Source of the DNA: Lacipirellulaceae bacterium
Lineage (GTDB): Bacteria > Planctomycetota > Planctomycetia > Pirellulales > Lacipirellulaceae
Reading direction: 5' to 3'
Length of the DNA stretch: 64,000 nucleotides
Assembly (NCBI GenBank): GCA_040218535.1
Contig: JAVJRG010000012.1
Coordinates: 806,001-870,000, forward strand
The position numbers and the translations under genes are program-made. The number at the start of each line of letters is the position of its first letter. Position 1 is the first letter of the stretch. The notes below the pieces were generated by a model, which was not told the origin of the DNA, did not search any database, and saw only the letters and a list, made by a program, of their open reading frames with translations. This document shows positions 45,188 to 54,356 of the stretch, in pieces.

Positions 45188-47410
45188 TCACTCCCCCGGG
45201 TGATAACTCCGCACGGCATACTTCTTCACCTCTGCTGGCGTGAACCGTTCTGGCTTCATGCGTTGCTCTGCCAGCAGTTTCGCTTGGTCAAAAAAGTGCT
45301 GTGAACTTGCTTTTCCGCTTGTTCCGAATGGGACAACGCTCGCACCACGAACGGGTTCTTGGGAAAAATCATAAGCCGCCAAGTAAGAACTGCCGACAAG
45401 CGAGTAGCGACGCTGCTGGGAGATGACCAGCGGGATTTCAACGCTCGGCGTAAAATACTGCGTCAGCGCAACGCCCATCGGTCCATGACCACCGAGGCAT
45501 GGTAGGCTCGGTGCTTTGTCGTCGAACCGCGCATCGACGAGGTCTGCCACGTGGGATTCTCGTTGTGAGCGATACAGCTCGCCGTAAGGAATCTGCCAGG
45601 TGCCATGCATCGCTTGTAGGCGATCCGCTGCACGAACAAGCGCTAGCAGTTGAGCTTCAGGGTCGTCCTGATACTTCTCCCGCAAGGCTTCCCCCGGATA
45701 GCCACGCCCATAGAGCTCTTCGTACCAGTGATGGCATAGCGTGGCGGCAGTCGAATCGTGTGTGATCCGTGCGTCCCATGCCAACAGGTGCAACAAGTAA
45801 GGTTGCACTTTAAGGGCCGATTCGGCATCTGTTTGTTGAAGTTCTTCGAGCTGTTCCGCGTATTTGGGCAGCTCGTGTTTTGCCCAGTGGACCTCGGTGT
45901 CGAAGGCCGCATTTTGCCACTGGCTAAAAGTAGCTCCCCGCATGCCGCGAAGGATTTCACGCGAACGCAGCGCCCGACGGTTCTCAATCTTCGCGTCGCG
46001 AATCATATACGACGGAAAGTCTTCGAGCGTCGGGTTTTCTCCGTCGGTCGTGATCAAGGGAGACGAGTTGCAGTTCTGCACAAAGCCTGCTTTGGGATTG
46101 AGAACCGTGGGCAGCTCTTCCAAGGTGTGAACTCCCAGCCACTCTTGCGCCGGGTCGGAACCATCAACGGGGGCGGACCAATCGAACTCCGGATTTCGCC
46201 GTGGCACTCGCCCGTTGTACAACGCCATGATGTTGCCATCACAATCCGCGTAGATGACGTTCATGTAGAGAATCTGCATCGGCGAGAGCGCCGTCCGAAA
46301 CTCCGCCAAGTTTTCGGCGCGCATCATCTGCAGGCTTTGCCGCATGGGGATCGTTTCATACAGTCCTGAGATCTGTGCTGCGAGATAATCATTTCCGTCT
46401 TGTTCGACGATCGGCCCGTGATGCGTCTTACGAAAGGTGAACTGGCGATCTTCCCAACCCCGCGATTTTCTAACGCGCACGTTGTCCGTCCACTCGGTGG
46501 CGGTCCGTGGTTTTCCGTTATAGAGATATTCAAGCGGTTTCTCTTCGTTGCTGAACTCGACGCGCCAGACATCGGCGATGTCGGGCTGGTTGCTCACGAG
46601 CGTCCAGCCAAGGCGACGGTTATGCCCTAGGGCGAGTACAGGGCTCCCGTAGAAGTGAGCGCCGATAAAATTCCAGGCTTGTCCTGCGGTGCCTCCTTTG
46701 CTGTACAGGTGAGATTCAGCCAATTGCGCAAAGCCGTGCCAGGGCATGTGTGGTGCTGCGAGCAGCATGGGCTTGCCTGTGGCGGTGCGTTCACCGTTGA
46801 TCGCCCAGCCGTTGCTCCCAGTAGCGGTCCAAATGTGAGGGTTCCGGCGTGGCAGGTATTCGTCACTTAGCCCAGTGAACCTGAAGCACAGCTCAAGCGC
46901 CATGTGCCGGTGATGTGCCAGGACATGCCAAGGTTCGAACCGCTTGAGGAGGCGAGGTTGCACCTCAGGATGTTTTGCCAAGTAGTGATTGATTCCCCCG
47001 ACGAAGGCGGTAAGCAGCCGCTTGGTTTGTCCGTCGAGCGCCGCAAAGTCGCGCTCGCTTCGAGCGGCGATCTCAAAGGCATGATTTAACAGGTCCGAGT
47101 TAAGTCCACGCGGTCCATGAGCTTCGCTGTAGCGACCGCAACCGAGTAGGTAGGAGTCTTCAACCTGCCAGAAGAAGTCTTCCGCTTGAGCGTATCCGAA
47201 ACCAAAAATGGTGCTTTCATTATCCTCGCCGAAAACATGCGGGACACCATACTCATCGCGATGGATTGTGACACGCGGCACGAGTCGGTCTGCAAGGGCC
47301 AGCGTTTTCGTATCGACCGATCGGTCCTGTGCGAAGAGCTGTCCGCTCAGAAGAAGCGAGCACGCGCTAAGGGTGAAGAGAACCACGACGACACGACGAT
47401 CACAACGCAT
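45188..47410 (-). CDS. Penicillin acylase family amidohydrolase (exported)
   Basis: A 740-residue exported Ntn hydrolase. A signal peptide (VVVVLFTLSACSLLLSGQLFA) is followed by the alpha-chain-like part with EYGVPHVFGEDNESTIFGFG. The nucleophile Ser199 lies in TGSNGWAINGERTATG, where autocleavage should expose it as the N-terminal residue of the beta chain; Asn and Trp of SNxW are present. Downstream are LGHNRRLGWTLVSNQPDIADV and HHGPIV. Family members cleave beta-lactam or acyl-homoserine lactone amides; the substrate is not clear. The ATG at 47410 gives a proper signal peptide. A start at 47680 would run through a palindromic repeat. Confidence 0.85.
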   Translation of the reverse strand: MRCDRRVVVVLFTLSACSLLLSGQLFAQDRSVDTKTLALADRLVPRVTIHRDEYGVPHVFGEDNESTIFGFGYAQAEDFFWQVEDSYLLGCGRYSEAHGPRGLNSDLLNHAFEIAARSERDFAALDGQTKRLLTAFVGGINHYLAKHPEVQPRLLKRFEPWHVLAHHRHMALELCFRFTGLSDEYLPRRNPHIWTATGSNGWAINGERTATGKPMLLAAPHMPWHGFAQLAESHLYSKGGTAGQAWNFIGAHFYGSPVLALGHNRRLGWTLVSNQPDIADVWRVEFSNEEKPLEYLYNGKPRTATEWTDNVRVRKSRGWEDRQFTFRKTHHGPIVEQDGNDYLAAQISGLYETIPMRQSLQMMRAENLAEFRTALSPMQILYMNVIYADCDGNIMALYNGRVPRRNPEFDWSAPVDGSDPAQEWLGVHTLEELPTVLNPKAGFVQNCNSSPLITTDGENPTLEDFPSYMIRDAKIENRRALRSREILRGMRGATFSQWQNAAFDTEVHWAKHELPKYAEQLEELQQTDAESALKVQPYLLHLLAWDARITHDSTAATLCHHWYEELYGRGYPGEALREKYQDDPEAQLLALVRAADRLQAMHGTWQIPYGELYRSQRESHVADLVDARFDDKAPSLPCLGGHGPMGVALTQYFTPSVEIPLVISQQRRYSLVGSSYLAAYDFSQEPVRGASVVPFGTSGKASSQHFFDQAKLLAEQRMKPERFTPAEVKKYAVRSYHPGE

Positions 47411-47495
47411 GCTTTTCGGTTCTCTGGCAGAGCATCGGGTACTGTCCGCCGTACTGAGTCGCGCAAATTTTTCTGGCATTTTATGAGTTTCGATA

Positions 47496-47660
47496 AAACC
47501 CTCCCTCTGGGAGGGTCGGCTCCAATAAGCAAAATAAATACAGGCCGGGGAGGGTAGAAGTTGAGCAAGGATGGCTTCATTGAGGAGGTTGAATGTGCTC
47601 TGATCGATGCGTTCCCCTCCCCGACGCTGAGACGTCGACCCTCCCAGAGGGAGGGTTTTT
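47496..47660. repeat. Long palindrome of about 165 bases
   Basis: AAACCCTCCCTCTGGGAGGG (47496 on) pairs with CCCTCCCAGAGGGAGGGTTT (ending about 47660); inner GGCCGGGGAGGG pairs with CCCCTCCCCGAC. It lies directly upstream of the penicillin acylase gene and after the AcuI-type gene. Two ATG-open frames would run through it, so it should not be taken as coding. Confidence 0.75.
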
Positions 47661-47710
47661 TGAGCGAAACTAATCGCCACGTTCGTCGTGGTTACAAAAG
47701 TTGAGTGGCT

Positions 47711-48709
47711 TTATTGTAAATTCACCACAACGCGTCCGCGAGCATTCCCTGCGAGCATTTCCTCGATCTCAGCAGGCAATTCTGACAATGGCACGGCCCG
47801 CGCGAGCTCCTCAAGCGAATCGAGCTTCCACTCGTTAGAAAGCTTCTTCCAGATATTCAGCCGCGAATCACGCGGACACTTGGCGGAATCAATTCCCGCG
47901 AGCGTCACCCCACGTAGGATAAAGGGATAGACGGTCAGCGGCAGTTGGTCGCCCGCCACTAATCCGCAAGCGGCAACGCAACCGCGATGCTGGGTGCTGC
48001 GGAGAATCGTCGTGAGGGGATCGCCGCCAACGGTGTCGATCGCTCCCGCCCATTGAGCACTAAGCAGCGGCCCCTTTGAATCGTCTTGGACGGCTTCGCG
48101 TCCTAGGACACATCGAGCTCCCAGTTTCAGCAGATCGTCATGGAGCTCCGGCTTGCCTGAGATTGCCGTGACTTCGTAGCCGAGCTTTGCCAACAGCCCG
48201 ATCGATAGCGAACCAACGCCCCCGCTCGCTCCCGTGACAACGATCTCACCATCCGAAGGTTTCACTCCATGCAAGACCAACGCGGAAACTGCCTGGGCGG
48301 CAGTGAAACCGGCGGTGCCGTAGATCATCGCTTCGCGCGTGCTCAGCGTGGGTGGCAAGGGGACGACCCACTCGCTGGGTACTTTCACGTATTCGCTGAA
48401 GCCCCCCCAGTGCGACCCGCCAAGTCCGTAGCCGGTGACCAGCACACGGTCGCCTTCGGAATAATCGGGCTGGTCGTTCGCGACGACAACGCCGGCACAG
48501 TCGATGCCGGGAACATGCGGCAACTGTTTGACAATACCTTTCGAGGCCCGCGAAGCAAGTGCGTCTTTGTAATTGAGCGACGAATACTCAACCCGAATCA
48601 GCACGTCACCTGGTGGCAGCTCGTCTGCGGAAATCGTTTCTAACTCGCAGCGCACCTCCCCCTCAACGCTTCGTACCATCAGGCAAGAAAAGGGCTCGGT
48701 GGGGTGCAT
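47711..48709 (-). CDS. acuI: AcuI/YhdH-type quinone oxidoreductase (acrylyl-CoA reductase)
   Basis: A 332-residue medium-chain dehydrogenase/reductase. Landmarks are YSSLNYKDALASRASKGIVK, HVPGIDCAGVVV, TGYGLGGSHWGGFSEYV, IYGTAGFTAAQAV, VTGASGGVGS (NADPH fold) and GIDSAKCPRDSR. These are typical of the YhdH/YhfP group, which includes AcuI that reduces acrylyl-CoA to propionyl-CoA. The ATG at 48709 follows GGAAG and is preferred to an upstream TTG at 48736. It is 45 bases downstream of the pterin dehydratase gene on the same strand. The symbol is a family label; substrate not proven. Confidence 0.82.
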   Translation of the reverse strand: MHPTEPFSCLMVRSVEGEVRCELETISADELPPGDVLIRVEYSSLNYKDALASRASKGIVKQLPHVPGIDCAGVVVANDQPDYSEGDRVLVTGYGLGGSHWGGFSEYVKVPSEWVVPLPPTLSTREAMIYGTAGFTAAQAVSALVLHGVKPSDGEIVVTGASGGVGSLSIGLLAKLGYEVTAISGKPELHDDLLKLGARCVLGREAVQDDSKGPLLSAQWAGAIDTVGGDPLTTILRSTQHRGCVAACGLVAGDQLPLTVYPFILRGVTLAGIDSAKCPRDSRLNIWKKLSNEWKLDSLEELARAVPLSELPAEIEEMLAGNARGRVVVNLQ

Positions 48710-48754
48710 ATCTTCCGATCGCGGCTTAGCCAACAAAGTATTTACTGAATGTCC

Positions 48755-49129
48755 TTACTGAACTTCAATCGGCAACTGATCAATCTTGGCAGCGAGAATA
48801 AAATCATTCTCGCTGAGTCCACCGATCGCGTGGGTCCATAATTCGACCGATGCGTTGCGATATCCCTCAATGTGAAGATCCGGGTGATGTGCGTCCGCTT
48901 CAGCGACCTCGGCACACTTGTTGAAGAAGTCCATTCCGGCCATGAAGTTCTTGACCGTCCATTTCTTGCGAATTCGCTGGCCCTCGTGTGTGAGCTCCCA
49001 TCCGGGCAGGCTTTCGAGCTGGGCTTGCGACTCTTCAAGGGTGTAGGGCCGTACGCCTCCTTCACAAGGAAGACATTTCTTCTGGGTCAATTCTTCTGGC
49101 GTTTGGGTTTCTGGAGTTTGGGGGGCCAT
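48755..49129 (-). CDS. phhB: 4a-hydroxytetrahydrobiopterin dehydratase
   Basis: A 124-residue pterin-4-alpha-carbinolamine dehydratase that restores oxidised pterin cofactor after phenylalanine hydroxylation. The active-site segment EADAHHPDLHIEGY (H81, H82, H86) is intact, and the flanking WELTHEGQRIRKKW and VELWTHAIGGLSENDF match the family. It has a Cys pair near the N-terminus (KKCLPCEGG) that is common in this subgroup. No phenylalanine hydroxylase gene is present in the window. Confidence 0.92.
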   Translation of the reverse strand: MAPQTPETQTPEELTQKKCLPCEGGVRPYTLEESQAQLESLPGWELTHEGQRIRKKWTVKNFMAGMDFFNKCAEVAEADAHHPDLHIEGYRNASVELWTHAIGGLSENDFILAAKIDQLPIEVQ

Positions 49130-49269
49130 GATGACTCCTTGTTTAATTTCTCGGCAAAACTTCGCTTCGCGCGATCACAGATTTTTCCTTAGGAAGCTGT
49201 TATTATCAGGCTTTCGCGTCCACAGTCCAGTTAAATCCACCGTCTAGCAATATCAGTAGCGAATTCGAC

Positions 49270-49485
49270 ATGTCAGAAAACGACGCACAAGCCCGCCTGA
49301 CGAAGCTCGAAGAACGTTTGGCCTTCCTTGAGCAGAATTACGAGCAACTGAACTCAGTGGTGCTCGAACAACAAACCGAGCTTGAGAAGTTGCGAAGAGA
49401 GCTAACCGCTAGCCGCGAGCAGGTGCAACGGCTTAGCGATTCGCTGGGCGAGGACCTCCCCCACGAACGCCCGCCGCACTATTGA
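49270..49485 (+). CDS. slyX: SlyX family protein
   Basis: A 71-residue coiled coil (RLTKLEERLAFLEQNYEQLN to LRRELTASREQVQRL) with the typical C-terminal DLPHERPPHY tail, which is diagnostic of SlyX. Function is not well defined. It stands alone on the plus strand; the closest gene on its right is a possible minus-strand exported protein. Confidence 0.9.
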   Translation: MSENDAQARLTKLEERLAFLEQNYEQLNSVVLEQQTELEKLRRELTASREQVQRLSDSLGEDLPHERPPHY

Positions 49486-49523
49486 TGTTCGGCTGATTAG
49501 TTAAGCAATCACTTGGCGCTTTT

Positions 49524-49826
49524 CTACTGACAAGAGTCTGGCACTGCTCGAATGAGCGATTTCGTAGAACCTGCGTTCTCTCGTAGGGGATTTACCCAGA
49601 TTTGAGCGGTCTTCTTACCTCGTTCCATCCCCAGCGATGCAGTCTGGCGTCTCTCAAGACGATATTGCAGTTGCTCGATTTCAAGCACTAGAACGACTCT
49701 CAGCGTATCAGCCGGAACGTCTTCGCTTTTGGTTTCCTGCACCGCATTGGCTGAGCATGCGCGGCACAAGTTGAAAAAGATCCCTGCGCCGATGAGCAAC
49801 ACGGAAAGCCAGCAACGACTCGTCAT
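49524..49826 (-). CDS. Possible small exported protein
   Basis: A 100-residue frame starting ATG at 49826 with a credible signal peptide (CWLSVLLIGAGIFFNLCRACSANA), then VQETKSEDVPADTLRVVLVL and EIEQLQYRLERRQTASLG, a Glu/Arg-rich helix. Composition is protein-like in the first 70 residues. It overlaps the start of the LuxR-type regulator gene on the opposite strand by 35 bases, so at least one of the two starts may be wrong. No family recognised. Confidence 0.4.
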   Translation of the reverse strand: MTSRCWLSVLLIGAGIFFNLCRACSANAVQETKSEDVPADTLRVVLVLEIEQLQYRLERRQTASLGMERGKKTAQIWVNPLRENAGSTKSLIRAVPDSCQ

Positions 49827-50460
49827 GCTTCTAGCCAACGGCATCGATTGCGCAGCCTTGCAGGGTTGGCTCACCGAGCAAGCGGTCGGCTACGAAATCG
49901 AGGCAACAACCGATGCCGATTTCGCCCTCGCCCGTTGTCAGCGATTGCGCCCTCGTGTTGTGTTGATCGACCCCAAGGTCGGAAGCGAAACTTACGAGAA
50001 GTTTACGAGTCTCGCCGCGACCAACCATTTTGATCACGTGCTGCTACTGGATGATCGTCTTCACATCGGTCTCGTCGCGAAAATCCTAAGCGTTTCACAT
50101 GTCAGCTATCTGACGCGCACCTCTGGCCCTCAAGTTTTAATAGCAGCGTTGAAGCAGATGCAACACAATCGGCAACGCGTCTTCGACCCTGAGCTTGAGT
50201 CCCAACTTTGGCAAACCCCCCAAGGCTATGCGTTTCGCGACGGACCCCATTGCCCTGCCGCCGGGATGCTGTCGGCCCGCGAACTGCAGATCGCGGAGTT
50301 CCTTGCCCAGGGATTCACCGTGCGTCAATGCGCCGAGCGGCTAGGTATCTCAGCGAGTACTGTGGACAACCATAAAACGCGTTTGATGCGAAAGGTGCAG
50401 GTGAGCAAAGGGCCGCAGCTAACACGTTGGGCGATCCGCGAAGGGGTGATCACGGCCTGA
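49792..50460 (+). CDS. LuxR-type response regulator
   Basis: A 222-residue regulator. The N-terminal about 120 residues resemble a receiver domain (QRLVMLLANG, RPRVVLIDPKVGSETYEKF), but the usual acidic pair after the first strand is missing (LLANGID), so phosphorylation is doubtful. The C-terminal LuxR HTH is clear: LSARELQIAEFLAQGFTVRQ then CAERLGISASTVDNHKTRLM. The ATG at 49792 is preferred to 49729; one at 49825 is also possible. No histidine kinase gene is adjacent. Confidence 0.8.
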   Translation: MSNTESQQRLVMLLANGIDCAALQGWLTEQAVGYEIEATTDADFALARCQRLRPRVVLIDPKVGSETYEKFTSLAATNHFDHVLLLDDRLHIGLVAKILSVSHVSYLTRTSGPQVLIAALKQMQHNRQRVFDPELESQLWQTPQGYAFRDGPHCPAAGMLSARELQIAEFLAQGFTVRQCAERLGISASTVDNHKTRLMRKVQVSKGPQLTRWAIREGVITA

Positions 50461-50500
50461 AACCTTGAAGCTGAGGCGACGCAACGCTGGGTGCGCCTGC

Positions 50501-51439
50501 CTATCCCACCAGCCATTGATCATCTTCGCTGGTGAACACAGCTGGCTCACTGGGCAGGTTTTCGAGTCGGAAGTCCTCAGCGAACTCGGTTGCCGTCATC
50601 TCGCTTCGCTCGGCCAAGCCGCACCACTCGCCGAGCAAGCCAACAACCCGTTCCGGCCGTACACCGGCTTGCCGATAGTGATCGATGCGGGTGTCGCCAT
50701 GTCGCTTTGCCAACCGGCGACCATCCTCACCAATCACCAACGGCAAGTGGGTGTACGTTGGCGAAGGGGTGATCCCCAGGAACTTTTGCACGAGCAACTG
50801 ACGATGCGTCGAGCGGAGCAAATCATCCCCGCGAACGATCTGGTCGATGCCTTGCCGCGCATCGTCAACGACCACGGCGAGCTGATAAGCGGGTAGCCCT
50901 AGTTTCGTGGCTACCAAAAAATCGCCAACGCTCTGTTCAACACTAGCCACTTGCTCGCCTGCGAAGACGTCCTCAAATCGCGTCTCACCAGGTTCTACTC
51001 TCAGTCGCCACGCGGTTCCCTCCTCGCGGTTCTTCAACCAACTCGCCGCTCGTGGCTTACCCAACCGGCAAGTGCCAGGATAGCGCAGCTCATGTTCGTC
51101 GCCATGCGGTGCCGAGAGCGCAGCCGCTTCGATTTGCTTGCGCGTGCAACGACACGGATAAATCACCCCTTGCTGAGCCAATTGTTCGAGGGCCGTTTCA
51201 TAGGGCGACTGATCGACCAACTGGTACAGCGGCCCTTCGTCCCAGTCGATTCCCAACCACCGCAGATCGTCGATCGCTTGCTGGGCCGCGCCCTCCTTCA
51301 CGCGGGGGCCATCGAGGTCCTCAATCCGCAGCACGATCTCCCAGCCTTGCTGCCGCGCTAAGGCCCAATTGACGAGAAAGGTCCGTGCGTTCCCTAAGTG
51401 CAAAGCACCAGTCGGCGAGGGAGCGAGGCGGGTACGCAT
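50501..51439 (-). CDS. gluQRS: Glutamyl-Q tRNA(Asp) synthetase
   Basis: A 312-residue truncated glutamyl-tRNA synthetase paralogue that puts glutamate on queuosine in tRNA(Asp), not on a tRNA end. The class I HIGH-like motif is HLGN (residues 14-17) and the KMSKS-like motif is RLAKRHGD. Zinc ligands Cys96 and Cys98 in YPCRC, Tyr120 and Cys124 in RYPGTCR match the family. The anticodon-binding domain is absent, as expected. Length is normal for GluQRS (about 290-310). Confidence 0.93.
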   Translation of the reverse strand: MRTRLAPSPTGALHLGNARTFLVNWALARQQGWEIVLRIEDLDGPRVKEGAAQQAIDDLRWLGIDWDEGPLYQLVDQSPYETALEQLAQQGVIYPCRCTRKQIEAAALSAPHGDEHELRYPGTCRLGKPRAASWLKNREEGTAWRLRVEPGETRFEDVFAGEQVASVEQSVGDFLVATKLGLPAYQLAVVVDDARQGIDQIVRGDDLLRSTHRQLLVQKFLGITPSPTYTHLPLVIGEDGRRLAKRHGDTRIDHYRQAGVRPERVVGLLGEWCGLAERSEMTATEFAEDFRLENLPSEPAVFTSEDDQWLVG

Positions 51440-51800
51440 AGAACAAGGAGAATTTGCGATGTGAAAAGGAAGAAGTAGGGAAAACCGCGGCTCGCCGCTT
51501 AGCCGTTAACTTCGAAATAGCCAAGATATCCTGTCGATCCCGACAATCCGATTATCCGGTCCCCCAGCCGTCGCAAAAGATTTGGAATCATTACCGAAGT
51601 CGTTTACAATATAGCTTCAACAGTTGTTTTTATAAGTTCGATCTCCCGAGTCGCTCGTGCCCTTGTTCTAGGACGGTCTCTTCACCTCCACGGCATGAGT
51701 CTCAATGCGCATTCACTGGCACTCGTCAGTAGCACGCTGCAACCAATAGAAGTTCGCCCTCGATCAAGGTACCACTCGCGACGCATCTTCGAGTTATTCG
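51440..51800. other. Intergenic region, 361 bases
   Basis: Divergent region between gluQRS and the leishmanolysin-like gene. I see no gene, repeat or terminator; the AT-richer part around 51590-51640 may contain the promoter for the plus-strand gene. Confidence 0.4.
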
Positions 51801-52655
51801 ATGCGTTTCATTGCCCCAATTGCTTTGTTGTTCACCGCTTTGTTCGTTCACGGCCCAAGCCAAGCCCGCGCGGACTGGGACCTCAACATCGTCATCACGA
51901 ATCGTTCATCGTTTAGCAGCAGCCAAATCGCCATCCTAGACCAGGCGATCATCGATGCGGAGCATCTTTGGGAAAGCCAGATCACCGGAACGCATGGCGG
52001 TGCGGTCGATACGTTTACCGTGCAACTCACCGGGGCAAATCTTGGAGGTTCGCTGGGCAATGCGAATAGCACGGGAAACACCACGAGCGGTCCCTTCACG
52101 TTGAGTACCGGCGGCTCGATGCGCATCGATTTCAATGGCATCGACCAGTTTTCCAACTTCATGGGCGTCAACGTGATCGACGAACTGCTCGCCCATGAGA
52201 TCGGCCACGCGATGGGCATCGGCACCCTCTGGATCGCCAACGGCGTGTATGTGAACAACAGCGGGCAGTACACGGGCGAGCATGGGCTCAGGGCTTACAG
52301 AAGGGACTTTGATTCCAGTGCTACCTTTATCCCCGTGGAACTTAACGGCGGGGCGGGCACACGGAACGCTCACTGGGACCAACTGATGCGTAGTGCTGGC
52401 GAAGCGGGTACGTTCGACCCCAACAATCCTTTCAATCTGGATCCTCGCATTGGCATTACCGACAATTTAGGCCGTGACCTGAGTCTCGAGCTCATGACCG
52501 GAGCGCTCGATCCCGACTATGGCGAACCATTCTTGGCACCCTTCACGGTGCAGTCGCTACGCGACATTGGATTCCTCGTCGTGCCGGAGCCGACTTCGTT
52601 GGCGTGCTTATTGATTTCCGTCGCTCTGTGTGCCTCTCGTCGACGACGGATTTGA
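51801..52655 (+). CDS. PEP-CTERM leishmanolysin-like metalloprotease
   Basis: A 284-residue exported protein. A signal peptide (MRFIAPIALLFTALFVHGPS) is followed by a domain with HEIGHAMGIGTLW (H132, E133, H136) and a later NAHWD (H181), the spaced third His of M8-type (leishmanolysin) proteases. ELMTGALDP fits the methionine turn of that group. The C-terminus is VVPEPTS, a hydrophobic helix and SRRRRI. It cleaves proteins outside the cell or at the surface. It is unrelated in sequence to the other PEP-CTERM protease at 6971-8155 apart from the zinc motif. Confidence 0.85.
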   Translation: MRFIAPIALLFTALFVHGPSQARADWDLNIVITNRSSFSSSQIAILDQAIIDAEHLWESQITGTHGGAVDTFTVQLTGANLGGSLGNANSTGNTTSGPFTLSTGGSMRIDFNGIDQFSNFMGVNVIDELLAHEIGHAMGIGTLWIANGVYVNNSGQYTGEHGLRAYRRDFDSSATFIPVELNGGAGTRNAHWDQLMRSAGEAGTFDPNNPFNLDPRIGITDNLGRDLSLELMTGALDPDYGEPFLAPFTVQSLRDIGFLVVPEPTSLACLLISVALCASRRRRI

Positions 52656-52751
52656 GCTTCGCGAGTGTGTCGTGTTCGCTATTCTTCGTGCAATCCACTA
52701 CAATGAAGCAGGCAGACGTTGTTCAGCCACTTTTTGTAGAATGCGAACGCG

Positions 52752-53348
52752 ATGGATTCTTCACAACCGCAGTACCCGAACCTTCTCATCGTGATCGGTG
52801 CCTCTGCGGGCGGGTTGCAGCAGATCGTCAAGATTATCAGGGAACTGCCAGACTATTTTCAGGCAACCGTCTTGTTTGCCTGTCACCGCGATCCGAAGAG
52901 CCCGAACGTGCTGCATGAGATTCTTGCCAAGAATACCGATCTGAAGGTGAAGCAGCCCATCGCAGGTGAAAAGCTTGTCTGCACGACGATCTACGTCGGC
53001 AAACCCGAAGAGTCGGTTGAGGTCGAGGGGCGACATCTTCGTACAGAAATCGACATCTCGGATCTGGCTCGGATGGAGCGTATCGACGATCTTTTCAAGT
53101 CAGCCGCTCAGAGTGCCGGCGAGAATGCCGTCGGCGTGATTCTGACCGGGATGCTTAGCGATGGGGTCGAGGGCCTGAAAGCCATCAATGAAGCGGGCGG
53201 TTACTGCATGGTTCAAGACCCCGATGACGCAGAGTTCGAAAGCATGCCCGTCAGTGCGTTGAAAGAAGTCGATGCGGACTTCGTAGGGACCACCGATGCA
53301 ATCACCCAGAAGTTGATCAGCTTGGCTGAAGGCAGAGTTTGCAAATAG
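52752..53348 (+). CDS. Stand-alone CheB methylesterase domain protein
   Basis: A 198-residue protein made of a CheB C-terminal methylesterase domain without the receiver. The catalytic triad is visible: Ser18 in IGASAGG, His45 in FACHRD and Asp137 in LTGMLSDGVEG. The ending AEFESMPVSALKEVDADFVG also fits. In chemotaxis CheB demethylates receptors; no other chemotaxis genes are in the window, so its partner may be different. It lacks a receiver, so phosphorylation control is absent. Confidence 0.85.
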   Translation: MDSSQPQYPNLLIVIGASAGGLQQIVKIIRELPDYFQATVLFACHRDPKSPNVLHEILAKNTDLKVKQPIAGEKLVCTTIYVGKPEESVEVEGRHLRTEIDISDLARMERIDDLFKSAAQSAGENAVGVILTGMLSDGVEGLKAINEAGGYCMVQDPDDAEFESMPVSALKEVDADFVGTTDAITQKLISLAEGRVCK

Positions 53349-53461
53349 TGGCGAGATATGCCTCTGTAGCGTTACAAGATCGTTACAAAAGCCGCGTCAC
53401 TTTCTTGGCTCTCCGGTGTAGAATATCTTAATTGATGAAGTTTTCAGCAGGAGCACGTTCG

Positions 53462-54136
53462 ATGCACGAATTCATTAGTGGAAGCAGGACAGCTCTAGGT
53501 CGTCGTCAGTTTCTCAGTCTCTCGGCTGCCAGTCTTGCGACACTGCCGGCTGGCGCTTTCGCCGAACTTCTGACCGAAACCCCTCGTTCCACCGAGGGTC
53601 CGTTCTATCCCGATCACCTGCCGCTGGATACGGACAACGACCTTTTAATCGTCAACGAGAAGCTCACCCCCGCCGTGGGCGAAGTTACCCATCTCGGCGG
53701 GCGCGTCTTAGACATCACGGGTGAGCCGATGCGCAACGTCGTTGTCGAAATCTGGCAAGTCGACGGCAAGGGAGTCTATCTCCACACCGGCAGTAGCGGC
53801 CGAGCTGAGCGCGACAAAAACTTCCAGGGCTTTGGTCGCTTCCTTACGAACCAAAAGGGCGAGTACTACTTCCGCACGGTGAAGCCGGTTTCTTATCCGG
53901 GCCGAACACCGCACATTCATTTCGCAATCAATCGTGGCGACCGTCGTTTGCTCACTACGCAGATGTACGTGAAGGGTCACGAGCAGAACAAGCGAGACGG
54001 CTTGTTCAATCGGATTCGAAACGAAAAACAACGCGATTCCGTGCTCGTCGATTTCAAGCCGCTGAAAGACTCAAAAGTTGGCGAGCTGGTGGCAAATTTT
54101 GACATCGTGTTGGGTCGCACGCCTGCGGACAGTTAG
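53462..54136 (+). CDS. Exported intradiol ring-cleavage dioxygenase
   Basis: A 224-residue protein of the protocatechuate 3,4-dioxygenase type. A twin-arginine signal (GRRQFLSLSAASLATLPA) directs export. Iron ligands are recognisable in GVYLHTGSS (Tyr), YPGRTPHIHFAI (Tyr and two His). The N-terminal TEGPFYPDHLP is typical for this exported subgroup. The ATG at 53462 follows AGGAG and is preferred to 53435 and to a TTG at 53432. Planctomycete genomes often hold exported intradiol dioxygenases of unknown substrate. Confidence 0.85.
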   Translation: MHEFISGSRTALGRRQFLSLSAASLATLPAGAFAELLTETPRSTEGPFYPDHLPLDTDNDLLIVNEKLTPAVGEVTHLGGRVLDITGEPMRNVVVEIWQVDGKGVYLHTGSSGRAERDKNFQGFGRFLTNQKGEYYFRTVKPVSYPGRTPHIHFAINRGDRRLLTTQMYVKGHEQNKRDGLFNRIRNEKQRDSVLVDFKPLKDSKVGELVANFDIVLGRTPADS

Positions 54137-54141
54137 GTTTT

Positions 54142-54310
54142 TGGACACTGATTTCACGGATGGCACGGATTGTGTGTAGGGCAGCCACTCTTGGTCGTCA
54201 CAAGATATCTCGCTATTTAAGTCGACCAAGATATCAGTAAGTAGCGCCCAATCTACGCTATCCGTTTCCTCTTGTTCCAAAAATCCGTGTCATCCGTGCA
54301 ATCCGTGGCC
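54142..54310. repeat. Dispersed palindromic element, copy E
   Basis: Left arm GGACACTGATTTCACGGATG and GCACGGAT; right arm 54282-54310 with ATCCGTGTC, ATCCGTGCA, ATCCGTGGC units, identical to the right arm of copy D. It lies between the dioxygenase and the convergent Gfo/Idh/MocA gene. Confidence 0.8.
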
Positions 54311-54356
54311 AAATAGATTTGCGGTTCGAAGATGTCGACAGAGATGGACCCACTCT

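Noticed and set aside
47411-47680. Longer N-terminus of penicillin acylase from a start at 47680
   Set aside because: It would run through a palindromic repeat and place the signal peptide 90 residues inside.
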